Shown here one piece after another: positions 49,369-58,407 of a stretch of DNA of 64,000 nucleotides (the first letter of the stretch is position 1; each line of letters opens with the position of its first letter). This DNA comes from CAZNGF01 sp964572855 (GTDB lineage Bacteria; Bipolaricaulota; Bipolaricaulia; RBG-16-55-9; JAJCYT01), in assembly GCA_964572855.1 (NCBI GenBank), contig CAZNGF010000005.1, forward strand, positions 11,125 through 75,124, read 5' to 3'. The position numbers were made by a program, and so were the translations under genes. Below the pieces are notes generated by a model. It had not been told where the DNA came from and made no database searches. It was given only the letters and a program-made list of their open reading frames with translations.

Positions 49369-49397
49369 TTGACAGCTCACGGGGGGTCACCTATAAT
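49369..49397 (+). promoter_or_regulatory. Perfect-consensus promoter of clpC
   Basis: TTGACA at 49369-49374, exactly 17 bases, then TATAAT at 49392-49397, 39 bases before the ATG. Confidence 0.9.
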
Positions 49398-49436
49398 TTT
49401 TCCAACAGCCGGCAACCGCTGGAACGAGGTGGACGC

Positions 49437-51881
49437 ATGCACGAAATGTACGATCGGTTTTCCGGGGAAGCCAAGGAGATCATGGGCTTTTCCTACGCGG
49501 AGGCCGAGGAGTGGCGACACGACCACGTCGGTGCCGAGCACCTGCTGCTCGCCCTACTCAAGGCCAAGGGCACCAGCGTGTACCGCTTCTTGGAGGAACA
49601 GGGAATCACCTATTCCAAGGTTTACGCCGAAATCGACCGGCTCATCGGCAAGGGCGAGCGCCGCTTCCCCACCGATGACCTCAAACCGACATCGCAACTG
49701 AAACGAATCATCATCCTGGCCCACAACGCCGCCCAACACTACGGCCACCACCTCATCGGCCCCGAGCACCTGCTGCTCGGCCTGATGGAGGAGGGCAACG
49801 GCGAGGTCGTGCGCGTGCTCAACCGGCTCGGGCTCGAGCGCAGCAAGCTGAACCAGTTGCTGCAGAGCTCCAAGGGCAAGAGCGTGCGCCGCCTGCACCG
49901 CTGGAGCGGTGGCGAGGAAAAAAAGTGGAAGTCCGTCGAGTTCGGACGCAACCTCGTGGAGGAATCGCGCGCCGGCCGGCTCGACCCCGTGCTGGGCCGC
50001 GACAAGGAGGTCGAGCAGGTCGTCCAGACCCTGAGCCGGCGCAAGAAGAACAACCCGGTCCTCATCGGCGAGCCCGGCGTCGGCAAGACCGCCATCGTCG
50101 AAGGGTTGGCCCAGCGCATCGCCGAGGGCGAGGTCCCGGCCGCGTTGGCCGACAAGGAGATCATCGAGCTCGACATGGCCTCCATGGTGGCCGGCACCAA
50201 GTACCGCGGCGAGTTCGAGCAACGCCTCAAGAACCTGATCAACCAGGTGGAATCGTCCAACAACATCATCCTGTTCATCGACGAGCTCCACACCGTCGTG
50301 GGCGCGGGCGGCGCCGAGGGCGCCATCGACGCCTCGGCCATCCTCAAGCCGCCGCTGGCCAGCGGCATGATCCAGTGCATCGGCACGGCCACCCTGGACG
50401 AGTACCGCAAGTACATCGAAAAGGACCCCGCCCTCGAGCGCCGCTTCAAAAAGGTCCTGGTCGAGGAGCCCACCATCGACGAGACCATCGACATCCTGAA
50501 GGGGCTGCGACCGCAGTACGAGTCGCACCACGGCGTGCGCATCCGCGACGACGCCCTGGTCCAGGCCGCCAAGCTCTCCGACCGCTACATCACCGACCAC
50601 TTCCTGCCGGACAAGGCCATCGACCTCATCGATGAGACCTCGGCCAAGATCAAGCTGGCCAGCACCGCCCCCACCCCGGAGATCCGGGAGCAGGAGGAAA
50701 AGCTCGCCCAGCTCGAACAGGAAAAGAACTTGGCCATCGCCAACCAGGACTACGAGCAGGCCGCCGAGCTGCGCGACGAGATCGGCACGCAGCGAACCCA
50801 GCTCGAAGAGCTGCGCCAGGAGTGCGAGGACTGCGAAAGCGTGGTCGCCGCCGACGACATCGCCAAAATGGTCTCGACCTGGACCGGCGTCCCGCTGGGG
50901 CACATGCGCGAGGAGGAGTCCCAGCGCGTCGTCCAGATGGAGTCCGCCATCCACCAGCGCTACATCGACCAGGAGGAGGCCGTCAAGGCCATCGCGCGCT
51001 CCATCCGGCGCGCCTACGCCGGGGTCAAGGACCCCAAGCGGCCCATCGCCTCCTTCTTGTTCCTCGGGCCCACCGGGGTGGGCAAGACCTACCTCAGCAA
51101 GGTGCTGGCCGAGTTCCTCTTCGGCAACGAGGACGCGCTGGTGCGCATCGACATGAGCGAGTACATGGAGCGCTTCTCGGTCTCGCGCCTCATCGGCGCG
51201 CCCCCGGGCTACGTCGGCTACGACGAGGCCGGCGAGCTCACCGAAGCCGTGCGGCGGCGCCCCTACGCCGTCGTGCTGTTCGACGAGATCGAAAAGGCGC
51301 ACCGCGACGTGTTCAACATCCTGCTCCAGGTCATGGACGACGGCATCCTCACCGACGCCCAGGGGCGGCACGTCGACTTCCGCAACACCGTCCTGATCAT
51401 GACCAGCAACCTCGGCTCCAAGTCCATCACCGACCGCACGGCGCTGGGCTTCGGCGCCGCCGAGGACGGCGCCGAGTCCTACAAGGAAATGCGCTCCCGC
51501 GTCATGAGCGAGGTGCGCGAGCTGTTCCGGCCCGAGTTCATCAACCGGCTGGACGATTTGATCGTGTTCCACCAGCTCGAACAGGCCCACATCGGCCAGA
51601 TCGCCGACCTCATGATCCAGGACCTCAAGGATCGGCTCGGCGAGCGCGAGATCGAGATCACGCTGACCGAGGCCGCCAAGGCCGTGCTGGTCAAGGAGGG
51701 CTTCGACCCCAAGTACGGCGCCCGCCCGCTGCGGCGCACCATCGAGCGGCTCATCGAGAACCCCATTTCGGACCAAATCCTCGAGGGCGGCTTCGCCACC
51801 GGCGACGTCATCGAGGTCGACGCCGAAGGCGACGAGATCATGCTGCACACCAAGGAGCAGCTCGAGGAGCAAACGGCCTAG
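49437..51881 (+). CDS. clpC: ATP-dependent Clp protease ATP-binding subunit ClpC
   Basis: 814 residues. An N-terminal double Clp_N domain (HVGAEHLLLALLKA and LIGPEHLLLGLMEE) is followed by AAA domain 1 with Walker A IGEPGVGKTAIVEGL near 205. The middle domain contains a UVR motif (QDYEQAAELRDEIG near 440), which marks ClpC rather than ClpA or ClpB. AAA domain 2 has LGPTGVGKTYLSKVL near 543. It unfolds substrates for ClpP. A much longer open frame extends upstream, but the ATG at 49437 has GAGGTGG and the promoter before it. No ctsR, mcsA or mcsB is adjacent. Confidence 0.96.
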   Translation: MHEMYDRFSGEAKEIMGFSYAEAEEWRHDHVGAEHLLLALLKAKGTSVYRFLEEQGITYSKVYAEIDRLIGKGERRFPTDDLKPTSQLKRIIILAHNAAQHYGHHLIGPEHLLLGLMEEGNGEVVRVLNRLGLERSKLNQLLQSSKGKSVRRLHRWSGGEEKKWKSVEFGRNLVEESRAGRLDPVLGRDKEVEQVVQTLSRRKKNNPVLIGEPGVGKTAIVEGLAQRIAEGEVPAALADKEIIELDMASMVAGTKYRGEFEQRLKNLINQVESSNNIILFIDELHTVVGAGGAEGAIDASAILKPPLASGMIQCIGTATLDEYRKYIEKDPALERRFKKVLVEEPTIDETIDILKGLRPQYESHHGVRIRDDALVQAAKLSDRYITDHFLPDKAIDLIDETSAKIKLASTAPTPEIREQEEKLAQLEQEKNLAIANQDYEQAAELRDEIGTQRTQLEELRQECEDCESVVAADDIAKMVSTWTGVPLGHMREEESQRVVQMESAIHQRYIDQEEAVKAIARSIRRAYAGVKDPKRPIASFLFLGPTGVGKTYLSKVLAEFLFGNEDALVRIDMSEYMERFSVSRLIGAPPGYVGYDEAGELTEAVRRRPYAVVLFDEIEKAHRDVFNILLQVMDDGILTDAQGRHVDFRNTVLIMTSNLGSKSITDRTALGFGAAEDGAESYKEMRSRVMSEVRELFRPEFINRLDDLIVFHQLEQAHIGQIADLMIQDLKDRLGEREIEITLTEAAKAVLVKEGFDPKYGARPLRRTIERLIENPISDQILEGGFATGDVIEVDAEGDEIMLHTKEQLEEQTA

Positions 51882-51909
51882 CCAAAACGCCGACTCAATG
51901 GACGCTTGA

Positions 51910-51944
51910 GGGGCCAAGCCGCTATACTGCGCTTGGCCCCTTTT
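51910..51944 (+). terminator. Rho-independent terminator of clpC
   Basis: Ten-base perfect arms (51910-51919 and 51931-51940) and an 11-base loop followed by TTTT. The loop contains TATACT, which could be the -10 of radA, so terminator and promoter may overlap. Confidence 0.75.
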
Positions 51945-51965
51945 CAATTGCGCGCGAGGGAGAAT

Positions 51966-53297
51966 ATGGCTTATCGCTGCAACGATTGCGGCTTCCAGTC
52001 GCTCAAGTGGATGGGCCGCTGCCCGCAGTGCGGCGGCTGGAACACGTTCGCCGAAGGCGATCGGAACCAGCCCGGCACGGCCGACGTCGCGCCCGTCCCG
52101 CTCGACGACGTGCCGCTGCCGGACAACATCCGTCACCCAAGCGGCATGCGCGAGTTCGACCGCGTGCTCGGCGGCGGCGTCATCCCGGGCTCGCTCGTCC
52201 TGGTCGGCGGCGAGCCCGGCATCGGCAAGTCCACGCTCCTGCTCCAGGTGGCCGGCGCGCTGGCCCACGCCGCCCAGGGCGAGGGCCCCGTGCTCTACGT
52301 CTCCGGCGAGGAGGCCGAGCCCCAGATCAAGCTGCGCGCCCAGCGCCTGGGCATCCCGGCGGGGGACCGGCTCTGGGTCTTGAGCGAACAGCGCCTGAGC
52401 GCGGTCGAGGCCGCCGCGCAAAAGGCCAAGCCGTCCGCGCTCGTGGTCGACTCGGTCCAGTCCGTCCTGCCCGCCGAGGGCAAGGAGGGCCTGGGCAGCA
52501 CCTGGCAGGTCGGGCAGGTCACCTTCGCCCTCAACGCGCTGGCCAAGAAACACCGCTGTCCCGTCTTTCTGGTCGGCCACGTCACCAAGGCCGGCGAGCT
52601 GGCCGGCCCCAAGGCCATCGAACACCTGGTCGACGTCGTGCTCTACCTCGAGGGCACGCGCCACGGCGAGGTCCGCCTGCTGCGCTCGGTCAAGAACCGC
52701 TACGGCTCCACCGCCGAGCTCGGCGTGTTCCAGATGCGGGAGTCGGGCCTCACCGACATCGACAACCCCTCGCAGTTCTTCACCCAGCGCCGGGGCCCCG
52801 CGCTGCCCGGCTCGGTGATCGTCCCCGCTTTGGAAGGCACGCGCCCGATCCTGGTCGAACTGCAGTCGCTGGTGGCCTCCAACTACGGGGGCGGCTACCC
52901 ACAGCGGCGCGCCACCGGCCTCGACGTCAACCGGCTCGTGTTGCTCATCGCGGTCATCGAAAAGCGCCTGGGCCTGCGCATCGGCGGGGACGACATCTAC
53001 GTCAACGTCGCCGGCGGCCTGGCCGTGCGCGAGACCGCCGCCGACCTGGGCACGTGCCTTTCGGTCATCTCAAGCTTCAAGAACCGCGCCGTCCCCTCCG
53101 ACGCCGTCGTCGTGGGCGAGGTCGGGCTCTCCGGCGAGGTGCGCCCGGTCGCGCGCCTGGAGGCGCGCTTGCGCGAGGCCGCACAGTTGGGGTACAAAAG
53201 GGCAGTGATCCCGTCCGGCGAACGCAAGCTCAAACTGCGCCTGGAGCTGCAGGCCGTGAGTAACCTGAGCGAGGCCGTCGAGGCCCTGTCGCTCTAG
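51966..53297 (+). CDS. radA: DNA repair protein RadA
   Basis: 443 residues. A four-cysteine zinc finger (YRCNDCGFQSLKWMGRCPQC), a RecA-like ATPase with Walker A GGEPGIGKSTLLLQ near 80, the KNRYGST form of the KNRFG motif near 240, and a C-terminal Lon-like domain (GLDVNRLVLLIAVIEKRLGL, VGLSGEVRPVARLEARLREA). It promotes branch migration in recombination. GAGGGAG precedes the ATG. Confidence 0.96.
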   Translation: MAYRCNDCGFQSLKWMGRCPQCGGWNTFAEGDRNQPGTADVAPVPLDDVPLPDNIRHPSGMREFDRVLGGGVIPGSLVLVGGEPGIGKSTLLLQVAGALAHAAQGEGPVLYVSGEEAEPQIKLRAQRLGIPAGDRLWVLSEQRLSAVEAAAQKAKPSALVVDSVQSVLPAEGKEGLGSTWQVGQVTFALNALAKKHRCPVFLVGHVTKAGELAGPKAIEHLVDVVLYLEGTRHGEVRLLRSVKNRYGSTAELGVFQMRESGLTDIDNPSQFFTQRRGPALPGSVIVPALEGTRPILVELQSLVASNYGGGYPQRRATGLDVNRLVLLIAVIEKRLGLRIGGDDIYVNVAGGLAVRETAADLGTCLSVISSFKNRAVPSDAVVVGEVGLSGEVRPVARLEARLREAAQLGYKRAVIPSGERKLKLRLELQAVSNLSEAVEALSL

Positions 53298-53309
53298 AGG
53301 GGAGCCTCC

Positions 53310-54383
53310 ATGCAACAGCCCGACGAATTCATGGAGTTGTTGTACCACTTGGCCCCGGGCAACCCGTTTCGCGAGGGTCTGGACACCATCACCCGCCTCG
53401 GCAAGGGCGCACTCATCCTGATCGCCGACAAGGAACAGGCCGACGAGGTCGTCCAAAGCGGGTTCGCACTCGACACCGAGTTCACCCCCCAGAAGCTCTC
53501 CGAGCTCTCCAAAATGGACCGCGCCATCGTGGTCGACCGGGCGTTCCGACGCATTCTGTATGCCAACGCGCACCTCGTCCCCGACGCCGACATCCCCTCG
53601 GGCGAGACCGGCACGCGCCACCTCACCGCCGAAAAGGTCGCGCGCCAGATCGACGCCCCCACCATCGCGGTCTCGGCCAGCAAGGACCGCGTCACGGTCT
53701 ACTACGGCCAGGACCACTACATCCTGCCGGACCTCAACACGCTCATCGCGCGCGTCAACCAGGCACTCCGCATCCTGGAACAGTACCGCTCCACGCTCGA
53801 CGACCTGCTCTGGGAGCTCACCGCGCTCGAGTTCGAGGGGCACGTCCTGTTCGACGATTTGGCCAGCACGATCCAGCTCATGGTGCAGATGCTCCAGGTC
53901 AAGGGCGACATCGAACGCTGGTTCGTCGAACTCGGCGAGGAAAAGCAGCTCCACCAGCAGATGCTGGAGTGGCTCATGCTCGACGTGGGCGTGCGCTTCC
54001 AACTCATCGTGCGCGACTATCAGCGCAACGAACGCCCCGTCGACGACCTCGTCGGTGAAATCCGGGACCTCCCGCCCGACAAGCTGTTCGAGAGCGAGGA
54101 GGTGCTCGGCGTGCTGGGTTACGAGGACCTGGACGAAAACCTCGACACCACGCTCAGCGCGCGCGGCTATCGCGTGCTGCACGAGATCCCGCGCCTGCCC
54201 AGCTCCGTTGCCGAGCGGGTCGTGGGCACGTTCGGCAGCCTGCCCCAGATCGCCGAAGCCGAAGAGGAGGAACTCATGCGCATCAAAGGCATCGCCGTCG
54301 TGCGGGCCCGCGCCATCCGCGCCGGGATCACGCGCATCAAATCGATGTACAACTCGATCACGGAGATGAGACATGGACGCTAA
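53310..54383 (+). CDS. disA: DisA-family DNA integrity scanning protein with altered cyclase motifs
   Basis: 357 residues with the full DisA layout: N-terminal diadenylate cyclase domain, helical middle, and a C-terminal helix-hairpin-helix DNA-binding domain (RLPSSVAERVVGTFGSLPQI, MRIKGIAVVRARAIRAGI). In active enzymes the cyclase motifs are DGA and RHR. Here they read Asp70-Arg71-Ala72 (SKMDRAIVV) and Arg103-His104-Leu105 (ETGTRHLTAE). The surrounding sequence is well conserved, so c-di-AMP synthesis may be lost or changed while DNA binding is kept. It starts 12 bases after radA. Confidence 0.93.
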   Translation: MQQPDEFMELLYHLAPGNPFREGLDTITRLGKGALILIADKEQADEVVQSGFALDTEFTPQKLSELSKMDRAIVVDRAFRRILYANAHLVPDADIPSGETGTRHLTAEKVARQIDAPTIAVSASKDRVTVYYGQDHYILPDLNTLIARVNQALRILEQYRSTLDDLLWELTALEFEGHVLFDDLASTIQLMVQMLQVKGDIERWFVELGEEKQLHQQMLEWLMLDVGVRFQLIVRDYQRNERPVDDLVGEIRDLPPDKLFESEEVLGVLGYEDLDENLDTTLSARGYRVLHEIPRLPSSVAERVVGTFGSLPQIAEAEEEELMRIKGIAVVRARAIRAGITRIKSMYNSITEMRHGR

Positions 54384-55209
54384 CACGCAGATGCAGCAGT
54401 TGCAAAGAGCGGCAGAGCACGTGCAGGGTCAACTCAAACAGAAGCCGACGATCGGGCTCGTGCTGGGCTCGGGACTCTCCGACGCCTTAGACGCCATCGA
54501 GGGAGGACAGCGCTTCCCCTTCGGGGACATCCCGGGCTTCCCGACCTCGACCGTCGCCGGGCACGCCGGCGAAATCCTCACCGGCACGCTGGCCGGCCAG
54601 CCCGTCTGGGCACAACGCGGCCGGGTTCACTTCTACGAGGGCCGCCCCATGAGCGACGTGGCCTTCCCGATCCGGCTCATGAAGCTGATCGGGGTCGAGA
54701 AGCTCTTCATCACCAACGCCGCCGGCGGGCTCAACCCCGACTACCGCGTGGGCGACTTCGTGCTCATCCGCGACCACATCAACACGCTGCCCGACAACCC
54801 GTTGCGCGGCGACAACCTGGACGCACTGGGTCCCAGGTTCCCCAACCTGCTGGACCTCTACAGCCAACGCCTGCGCGCCCGCGCCCAGGAGGCTGCCCAA
54901 GCCGCAGGACAGGGCCAGCTCAAACAGGGCATCTACTTGATCACGCAGGGCCCCATGTACGAAACGCCGGCCGAGATCCAGGCGTTCGCCCGCTGGGGCG
55001 CCGATCTGGTCGGCATGTCCACCGTGCCCGAGGTCATCGCGGCCCGGCACGCGGGACTCGAGGTGCTGGGGATGTCGGTCGTGACCAACATGGCCGCCGG
55101 CATCGACACCGAGACCGAGCTCACCCACGAGGAAGTGTTGGCAACGACACAGCGCCGCCGCGGCGACTTCGCTAAACTGCTCCTGGAGATACTGGGGCGG
55201 ATGGGCTAA
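54373..55209 (+). CDS. Purine-nucleoside phosphorylase, trimeric type
   Basis: 278 residues. Phosphate-binding GLVLGSGLSDALDAIE, VAGHAGEILTGTL, RGRVHFYEGRPMSDVAFPIR, LFITNAAGGLNPDYRVGDFV and ITQGPMYETPAEIQAFARWG match the PunA/DeoD-like trimeric family that acts on inosine and guanosine. It overlaps the end of disA by 11 bases, an unusual addition to the clpC-radA-disA cluster. Confidence 0.93.
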   Translation: MDANTQMQQLQRAAEHVQGQLKQKPTIGLVLGSGLSDALDAIEGGQRFPFGDIPGFPTSTVAGHAGEILTGTLAGQPVWAQRGRVHFYEGRPMSDVAFPIRLMKLIGVEKLFITNAAGGLNPDYRVGDFVLIRDHINTLPDNPLRGDNLDALGPRFPNLLDLYSQRLRARAQEAAQAAGQGQLKQGIYLITQGPMYETPAEIQAFARWGADLVGMSTVPEVIAARHAGLEVLGMSVVTNMAAGIDTETELTHEEVLATTQRRRGDFAKLLLEILGRMG

Positions 55210-55317
55210 CCCGCCTCGTCCGCACAAAGGAGGCCCTGTCACGCATTCGACGCGCGCGCTGGCGGTTGGGGGATCGCCACGCCCGATGCAACGCACGACC
55301 GCATAAAGGAGGCCATC

Positions 55318-57447
55318 GTGTTCCGCAGCACAGCCAAGTGGGTCCTCGTCAGCGCGCTTGTCGTCGGGCTGACCGTTTCGATCGGCAGCGCCCAGCAGGG
55401 TGGCGGCGGCCGCCCGACCAGCCCGCCGGAGGTCTCGTTCGTCAACGTGCCGACCGAGATCGTGGCCGACGGGGGTCGCATTGTGGGCACGGTGGGCTTT
55501 CTCGACCCCGACGGCGACGTCTCGCGCGCCCGCTTCTCGGTGCAGGAGGCCACGGCCTTCGAGGCGTTCTCCTTTGACCCGGACGTGCGCGGCATCCTCA
55601 AGGGCACCTTCGACTTCTTCGTTTTCTCCAAGATCCCGCAGGTCATCACGCTCAGCCTGGTGCTGACCGACGAGGCCGGCTTGCAGAGCGAGCCTTACCG
55701 CTTCACGGTCACCGCCACCACCCCCGTGCCGCCGCAGTTCGACCCGCCCACCTTCCTGTACCAATGGGGCCGCGGCCTGCCCGCCCCGCCCGCGCTCAAT
55801 AACCCGCGCGGCGTCACGGCCGACAGCCGGGGCAACGTCTATCTGGCCGACACCGGCAACCACCGTTGGCTTAGCTTCTCGCCCGGGGGGAGCTTGCGCT
55901 TTGTGCGGGGCGGGATTGGCACCGCGGAGGGGCACTTCAACGGCCCGCGCGACATCGCCGTGGATTCCTCCGACCACGTCTACGTGATCGACACCGGCAA
56001 CCACCGCGTCCAGAAATACGACGCAGCCGGAAATTTCCTCACGCGCTGGGGCGTGCGCGGCGTGGGCCTGGGTCAGTTCAATGCGCCCTCGGCGCTCACC
56101 GTCGGCCACGACGACCGCGTCTACGTGGTCGACACCGACAACAGCCGCGTCCAGGTGTTCGATGCGCAGGGCAACTTCGCCCAGCAGTGGGGCGAGTCCG
56201 GCGGGGAACCGGGCCAGTTCCGCTTCCCCGAGGGCATCGCCACCGGCCCCGACGGCAACATCTACGTGGCCGACACCGAAAACGACCGCGTGCAGATGTT
56301 CTCGCCCGACGGGGTGTTCCTGCGCGGTTGGGGCGGCTCCAACTCGGACGCCGACCTGTTCGACCTGCCGCGCGACCTGGCCATCTCGGCCAACGGACTC
56401 TTCTACGTCGCCGAGAAGGGCTCGCAGCGCGTACGCGTCTTCGAACTGGCCGGCGGCGTGCTGAGCCAGCGCTCGCCCTTCGGCCCGGAGCTCTCGCACG
56501 AGCTCACCGACCTCGCGCTCGACGCCCGGGGCACCATCTACCTGGTGGACGCACGCGGGAACTGGCTCCAACTCGCCGCCGACGGCAACCCCATCGCCCA
56601 GGTAAGCGCCCTGACCGAGGGGCGCGACGACCCGCTGGACGTGCCCACCGGCGTGGCCGCAAATCGCGCGGGCAACGTCTACGTGACCGACCAGCAGAAC
56701 CACCGCGTGGTCAAGTACTCGCCGAACGGGGCCTTCGAGCTCATGTGGGGCGGTCCGATCAGCGGCGGCTCCGAGGGCCTGTTCAACCGCCCGGCCGCGC
56801 TCGCGGTGGGGCCCAACGGCAACGTGTTCGTGGCCGACACCGACAACCACCGCGTCCAGCGCTTCGACGCCAACGGCAACTTCCTGGGCGCCTGGGGCGC
56901 GCCGGGCTCGGGGCCGGGTCAGTTCAGGGGACCGGCGGGCATCGCGGTGGACGGGGCCGGGCGCATCTACGTGGCCGACACCGACAACCACCGCGTTCAA
57001 CTCTTCAACCCCGACGGAACCTTCCTGCGTCAGTGGGGGAGCCGCGGCCTGCTGGCCGGCCAGTTCAACACGCCCAAAGGGGTCGCGGTCGGCCCCGACG
57101 GCTACGTGTTCGTGGCCGACACCAACAACCACCGCATCCAGGTGTTCGAGGCTACGGGGGCGCACCTGACCACCTGGGGCGGCTTCGGCGGCGGGAGCAA
57201 GGAGGGCCTGTTCAACCAGCCCGAGGGCGTGACCGTCACCGCCACCGGCGAGGTCGTGGTGGCCGACACCGGCAACCACCGGCTGCAGTTGTTCAACGAG
57301 GATGGGGTGTTTCTCAGGGCGTTGGGCGGTTCGGGGAGCGAACCCGGCCGGTTCAACCTGCCCAAGGCGTTGACGGTGGACGCTGCGGGCACGTTCGTCG
57401 TGGCCGACACCGGGAATCGCCGCATCCAGGTGTTCGGCCGGCCTTGA
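55318..57447 (+). CDS. Secreted NHL-repeat beta-propeller protein
   Basis: 709 residues with a signal peptide (AKWVLVSALVVGLTVSIGSA), an N-terminal sandwich domain (VSFVNVPTEIVADGGRIVGT) of about 120 residues, then about twelve NHL repeats of the form GxxxGNVYVADTxNHRVQxF, e.g. GNVYLADTGNHRWLSF and GRIYVADTDNHRVQLF. Twelve repeats could build two six-bladed propellers. Binding partner unknown. GTG start with AAAGGAGG eight bases upstream; a near copy of that ribosome site lies at 55223-55235 without a start codon. Confidence 0.87.
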   Translation: MFRSTAKWVLVSALVVGLTVSIGSAQQGGGGRPTSPPEVSFVNVPTEIVADGGRIVGTVGFLDPDGDVSRARFSVQEATAFEAFSFDPDVRGILKGTFDFFVFSKIPQVITLSLVLTDEAGLQSEPYRFTVTATTPVPPQFDPPTFLYQWGRGLPAPPALNNPRGVTADSRGNVYLADTGNHRWLSFSPGGSLRFVRGGIGTAEGHFNGPRDIAVDSSDHVYVIDTGNHRVQKYDAAGNFLTRWGVRGVGLGQFNAPSALTVGHDDRVYVVDTDNSRVQVFDAQGNFAQQWGESGGEPGQFRFPEGIATGPDGNIYVADTENDRVQMFSPDGVFLRGWGGSNSDADLFDLPRDLAISANGLFYVAEKGSQRVRVFELAGGVLSQRSPFGPELSHELTDLALDARGTIYLVDARGNWLQLAADGNPIAQVSALTEGRDDPLDVPTGVAANRAGNVYVTDQQNHRVVKYSPNGAFELMWGGPISGGSEGLFNRPAALAVGPNGNVFVADTDNHRVQRFDANGNFLGAWGAPGSGPGQFRGPAGIAVDGAGRIYVADTDNHRVQLFNPDGTFLRQWGSRGLLAGQFNTPKGVAVGPDGYVFVADTNNHRIQVFEATGAHLTTWGGFGGGSKEGLFNQPEGVTVTATGEVVVADTGNHRLQLFNEDGVFLRALGGSGSEPGRFNLPKALTVDAAGTFVVADTGNRRIQVFGRP

Positions 57448-57454
57448 GCCGGGC

Positions 57455-57470
57455 GCCCCGCGAGCGGGGC
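57455..57470. terminator. Short hairpin between convergent NHL and acpP genes
   Basis: Six-base GC arms with a CGAG loop at 57455-57470, touching the acpP stop. There is no U-run. Confidence 0.45.
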
Positions 57471-57730
57471 TACTCCGCGGCCGATACCTTTTCGAAGATG
57501 TAGCGGATCGCCTCGCCGACCGAGGACATCTTCTCGGCGTCCTCGTCCGGGATCTCGACGTCGAACTCGTCCTCCAGGTCCATCACCATCTCGACCGTGT
57601 CCAGCGAGTCCGCGCCCAGGTCGTCCACGAAGGACGCCTCGTCGGTGATGTCGTCCTTCTCGACGTCGAGCTTCTCCAGAATGATCTCTTTCACGCGCTC
57701 GCTAATGGATTCCAGGGTGTGCTCGGCCAT
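57470..57730 (-). CDS. acpP: Acyl carrier protein
   Basis: 86 acidic residues with the phosphopantetheine serine in GADSLDTVEMVMDLEDEF near residue 43. It carries acyl chains in fatty-acid synthesis. GTGGAGG precedes the ATG at 57730. No fab genes lie beside it in the window. Confidence 0.96.
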   Translation of the reverse strand: MAEHTLESISERVKEIILEKLDVEKDDITDEASFVDDLGADSLDTVEMVMDLEDEFDVEIPDEDAEKMSSVGEAIRYIFEKVSAAE

Positions 57731-57763
57731 GGTGAACCTCCACTCGTTTGGGTATGGGTTAGG

Positions 57764-57793
57764 ATCGTACGCGCCGCAAGGTGGTCGGCGCAA
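57764..57793 (-). promoter_or_regulatory. Promoter of acpP
   Basis: TTGCGC (57793-57788), an 18-base spacer and TACGAT (57769-57764). Confidence 0.6.
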
Positions 57794-57858
57794 CGCACAG
57801 CTTGATTTTATAAACCACGTGGATCGCAAAAGCAACCCGCCCGCAGCGTGCATCCGGC

Positions 57859-57886
57859 TTGTATGGCACGCTGGGTCTGATACAAT
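57859..57886 (+). promoter_or_regulatory. Promoter of the RseC-like gene
   Basis: TTGTAT at 57859, a 16-base spacer and TACAAT at 57881-57886. Confidence 0.65.
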
Positions 57887-57903
57887 GGAACGGAGGTGAG
57901 GAC

Positions 57904-58407
57904 ATGGCCAACAAAGGCATGCAAGGCATCGTGGTCGACCGAGCGGGCGAGCAGGTCAAGGTGCGCATTTTCCGCAACAACACCTGCGAGAACTGCGACT
58001 GCGTGCTCCAGGACGCCTGCGACCCCGACGAGCCCGTGCGCGGTCGGCGCGGCATGTTCGACATCTTCGGCGACCGCAGCACGTTGGAGATCAGCGCCAA
58101 CAACGCCGCCGAAGCCGAGGTCGGGGACCGCTGCACCGTCAAGATTCGGGATGAGCTCAGCTTGGTCAAGGGCTCGTTCATGGTCTATCTCATGCCGGGG
58201 ATTCTGTTCTTGCTCGGCCTGTTCGCGGGCGGCTGGATCGCCAACACCTACTGGGGCGCCACGGGCGACGCCGAAATCCTGGCGCAGCTCGGCGGCGGGG
58301 TGTTCATGCTGTTGGCCAGTTATCTCGGCACCAAGCTCTACCTGATGCTCAAGGGCACGGCCGAGTACGTCCCCGAAGTCACCGACGTGGTCAAGCGCGC
58401 CTCCTAG
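57904..58407 (+). CDS. RseC/SoxR-reducing family membrane protein
   Basis: 167 residues. The N-terminal cytoplasmic part carries a cysteine cluster (RNNTCENCDCVLQDAC) typical of RseC, then two membrane segments (YLMPGILFLLGLFAGGWIA and LGGGVFMLLASYLGTKLYL). Family members support SoxR reduction or sigma-E control. GGAGGTGAGG precedes the ATG at 57904. Its TAG overlaps the TAG of the opposing deaminase gene within CTAG. Confidence 0.82.
   Translation: MANKGMQGIVVDRAGEQVKVRIFRNNTCENCDCVLQDACDPDEPVRGRRGMFDIFGDRSTLEISANNAAEAEVGDRCTVKIRDELSLVKGSFMVYLMPGILFLLGLFAGGWIANTYWGATGDAEILAQLGGGVFMLLASYLGTKLYLMLKGTAEYVPEVTDVVKRAS

Noticed and set aside
47970..49436. A 1303-codon open frame running from 47970 into clpC
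   Set aside because: Only the part from 49437 matches ClpC. The upstream part is arginine- and proline-rich out-of-frame translation of pth and the M48 protease gene, and the clpC promoter and ribosome site lie inside it.
49554..52664. A 1036-codon minus-strand open frame opposite clpC and radA
   Set aside because: It is the antisense shadow of GC-rich coding DNA; composition is biased to Asp, Val, Leu, Gly and His, and it has no start signal or recognisable motif.
54487..57279. A 930-codon minus-strand open frame opposite the phosphorylase and NHL genes
   Set aside because: Its apparent repeats (VVVGVGHEHVAVG) are the reverse reading of the NHL repeats on the plus strand.
55780..57430. Tandem DNA repeats suggesting a CRISPR or minisatellite
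   Set aside because: The periodicity is explained by NHL protein repeats; DNA identity between units is partial and there are no constant repeats with unique spacers.
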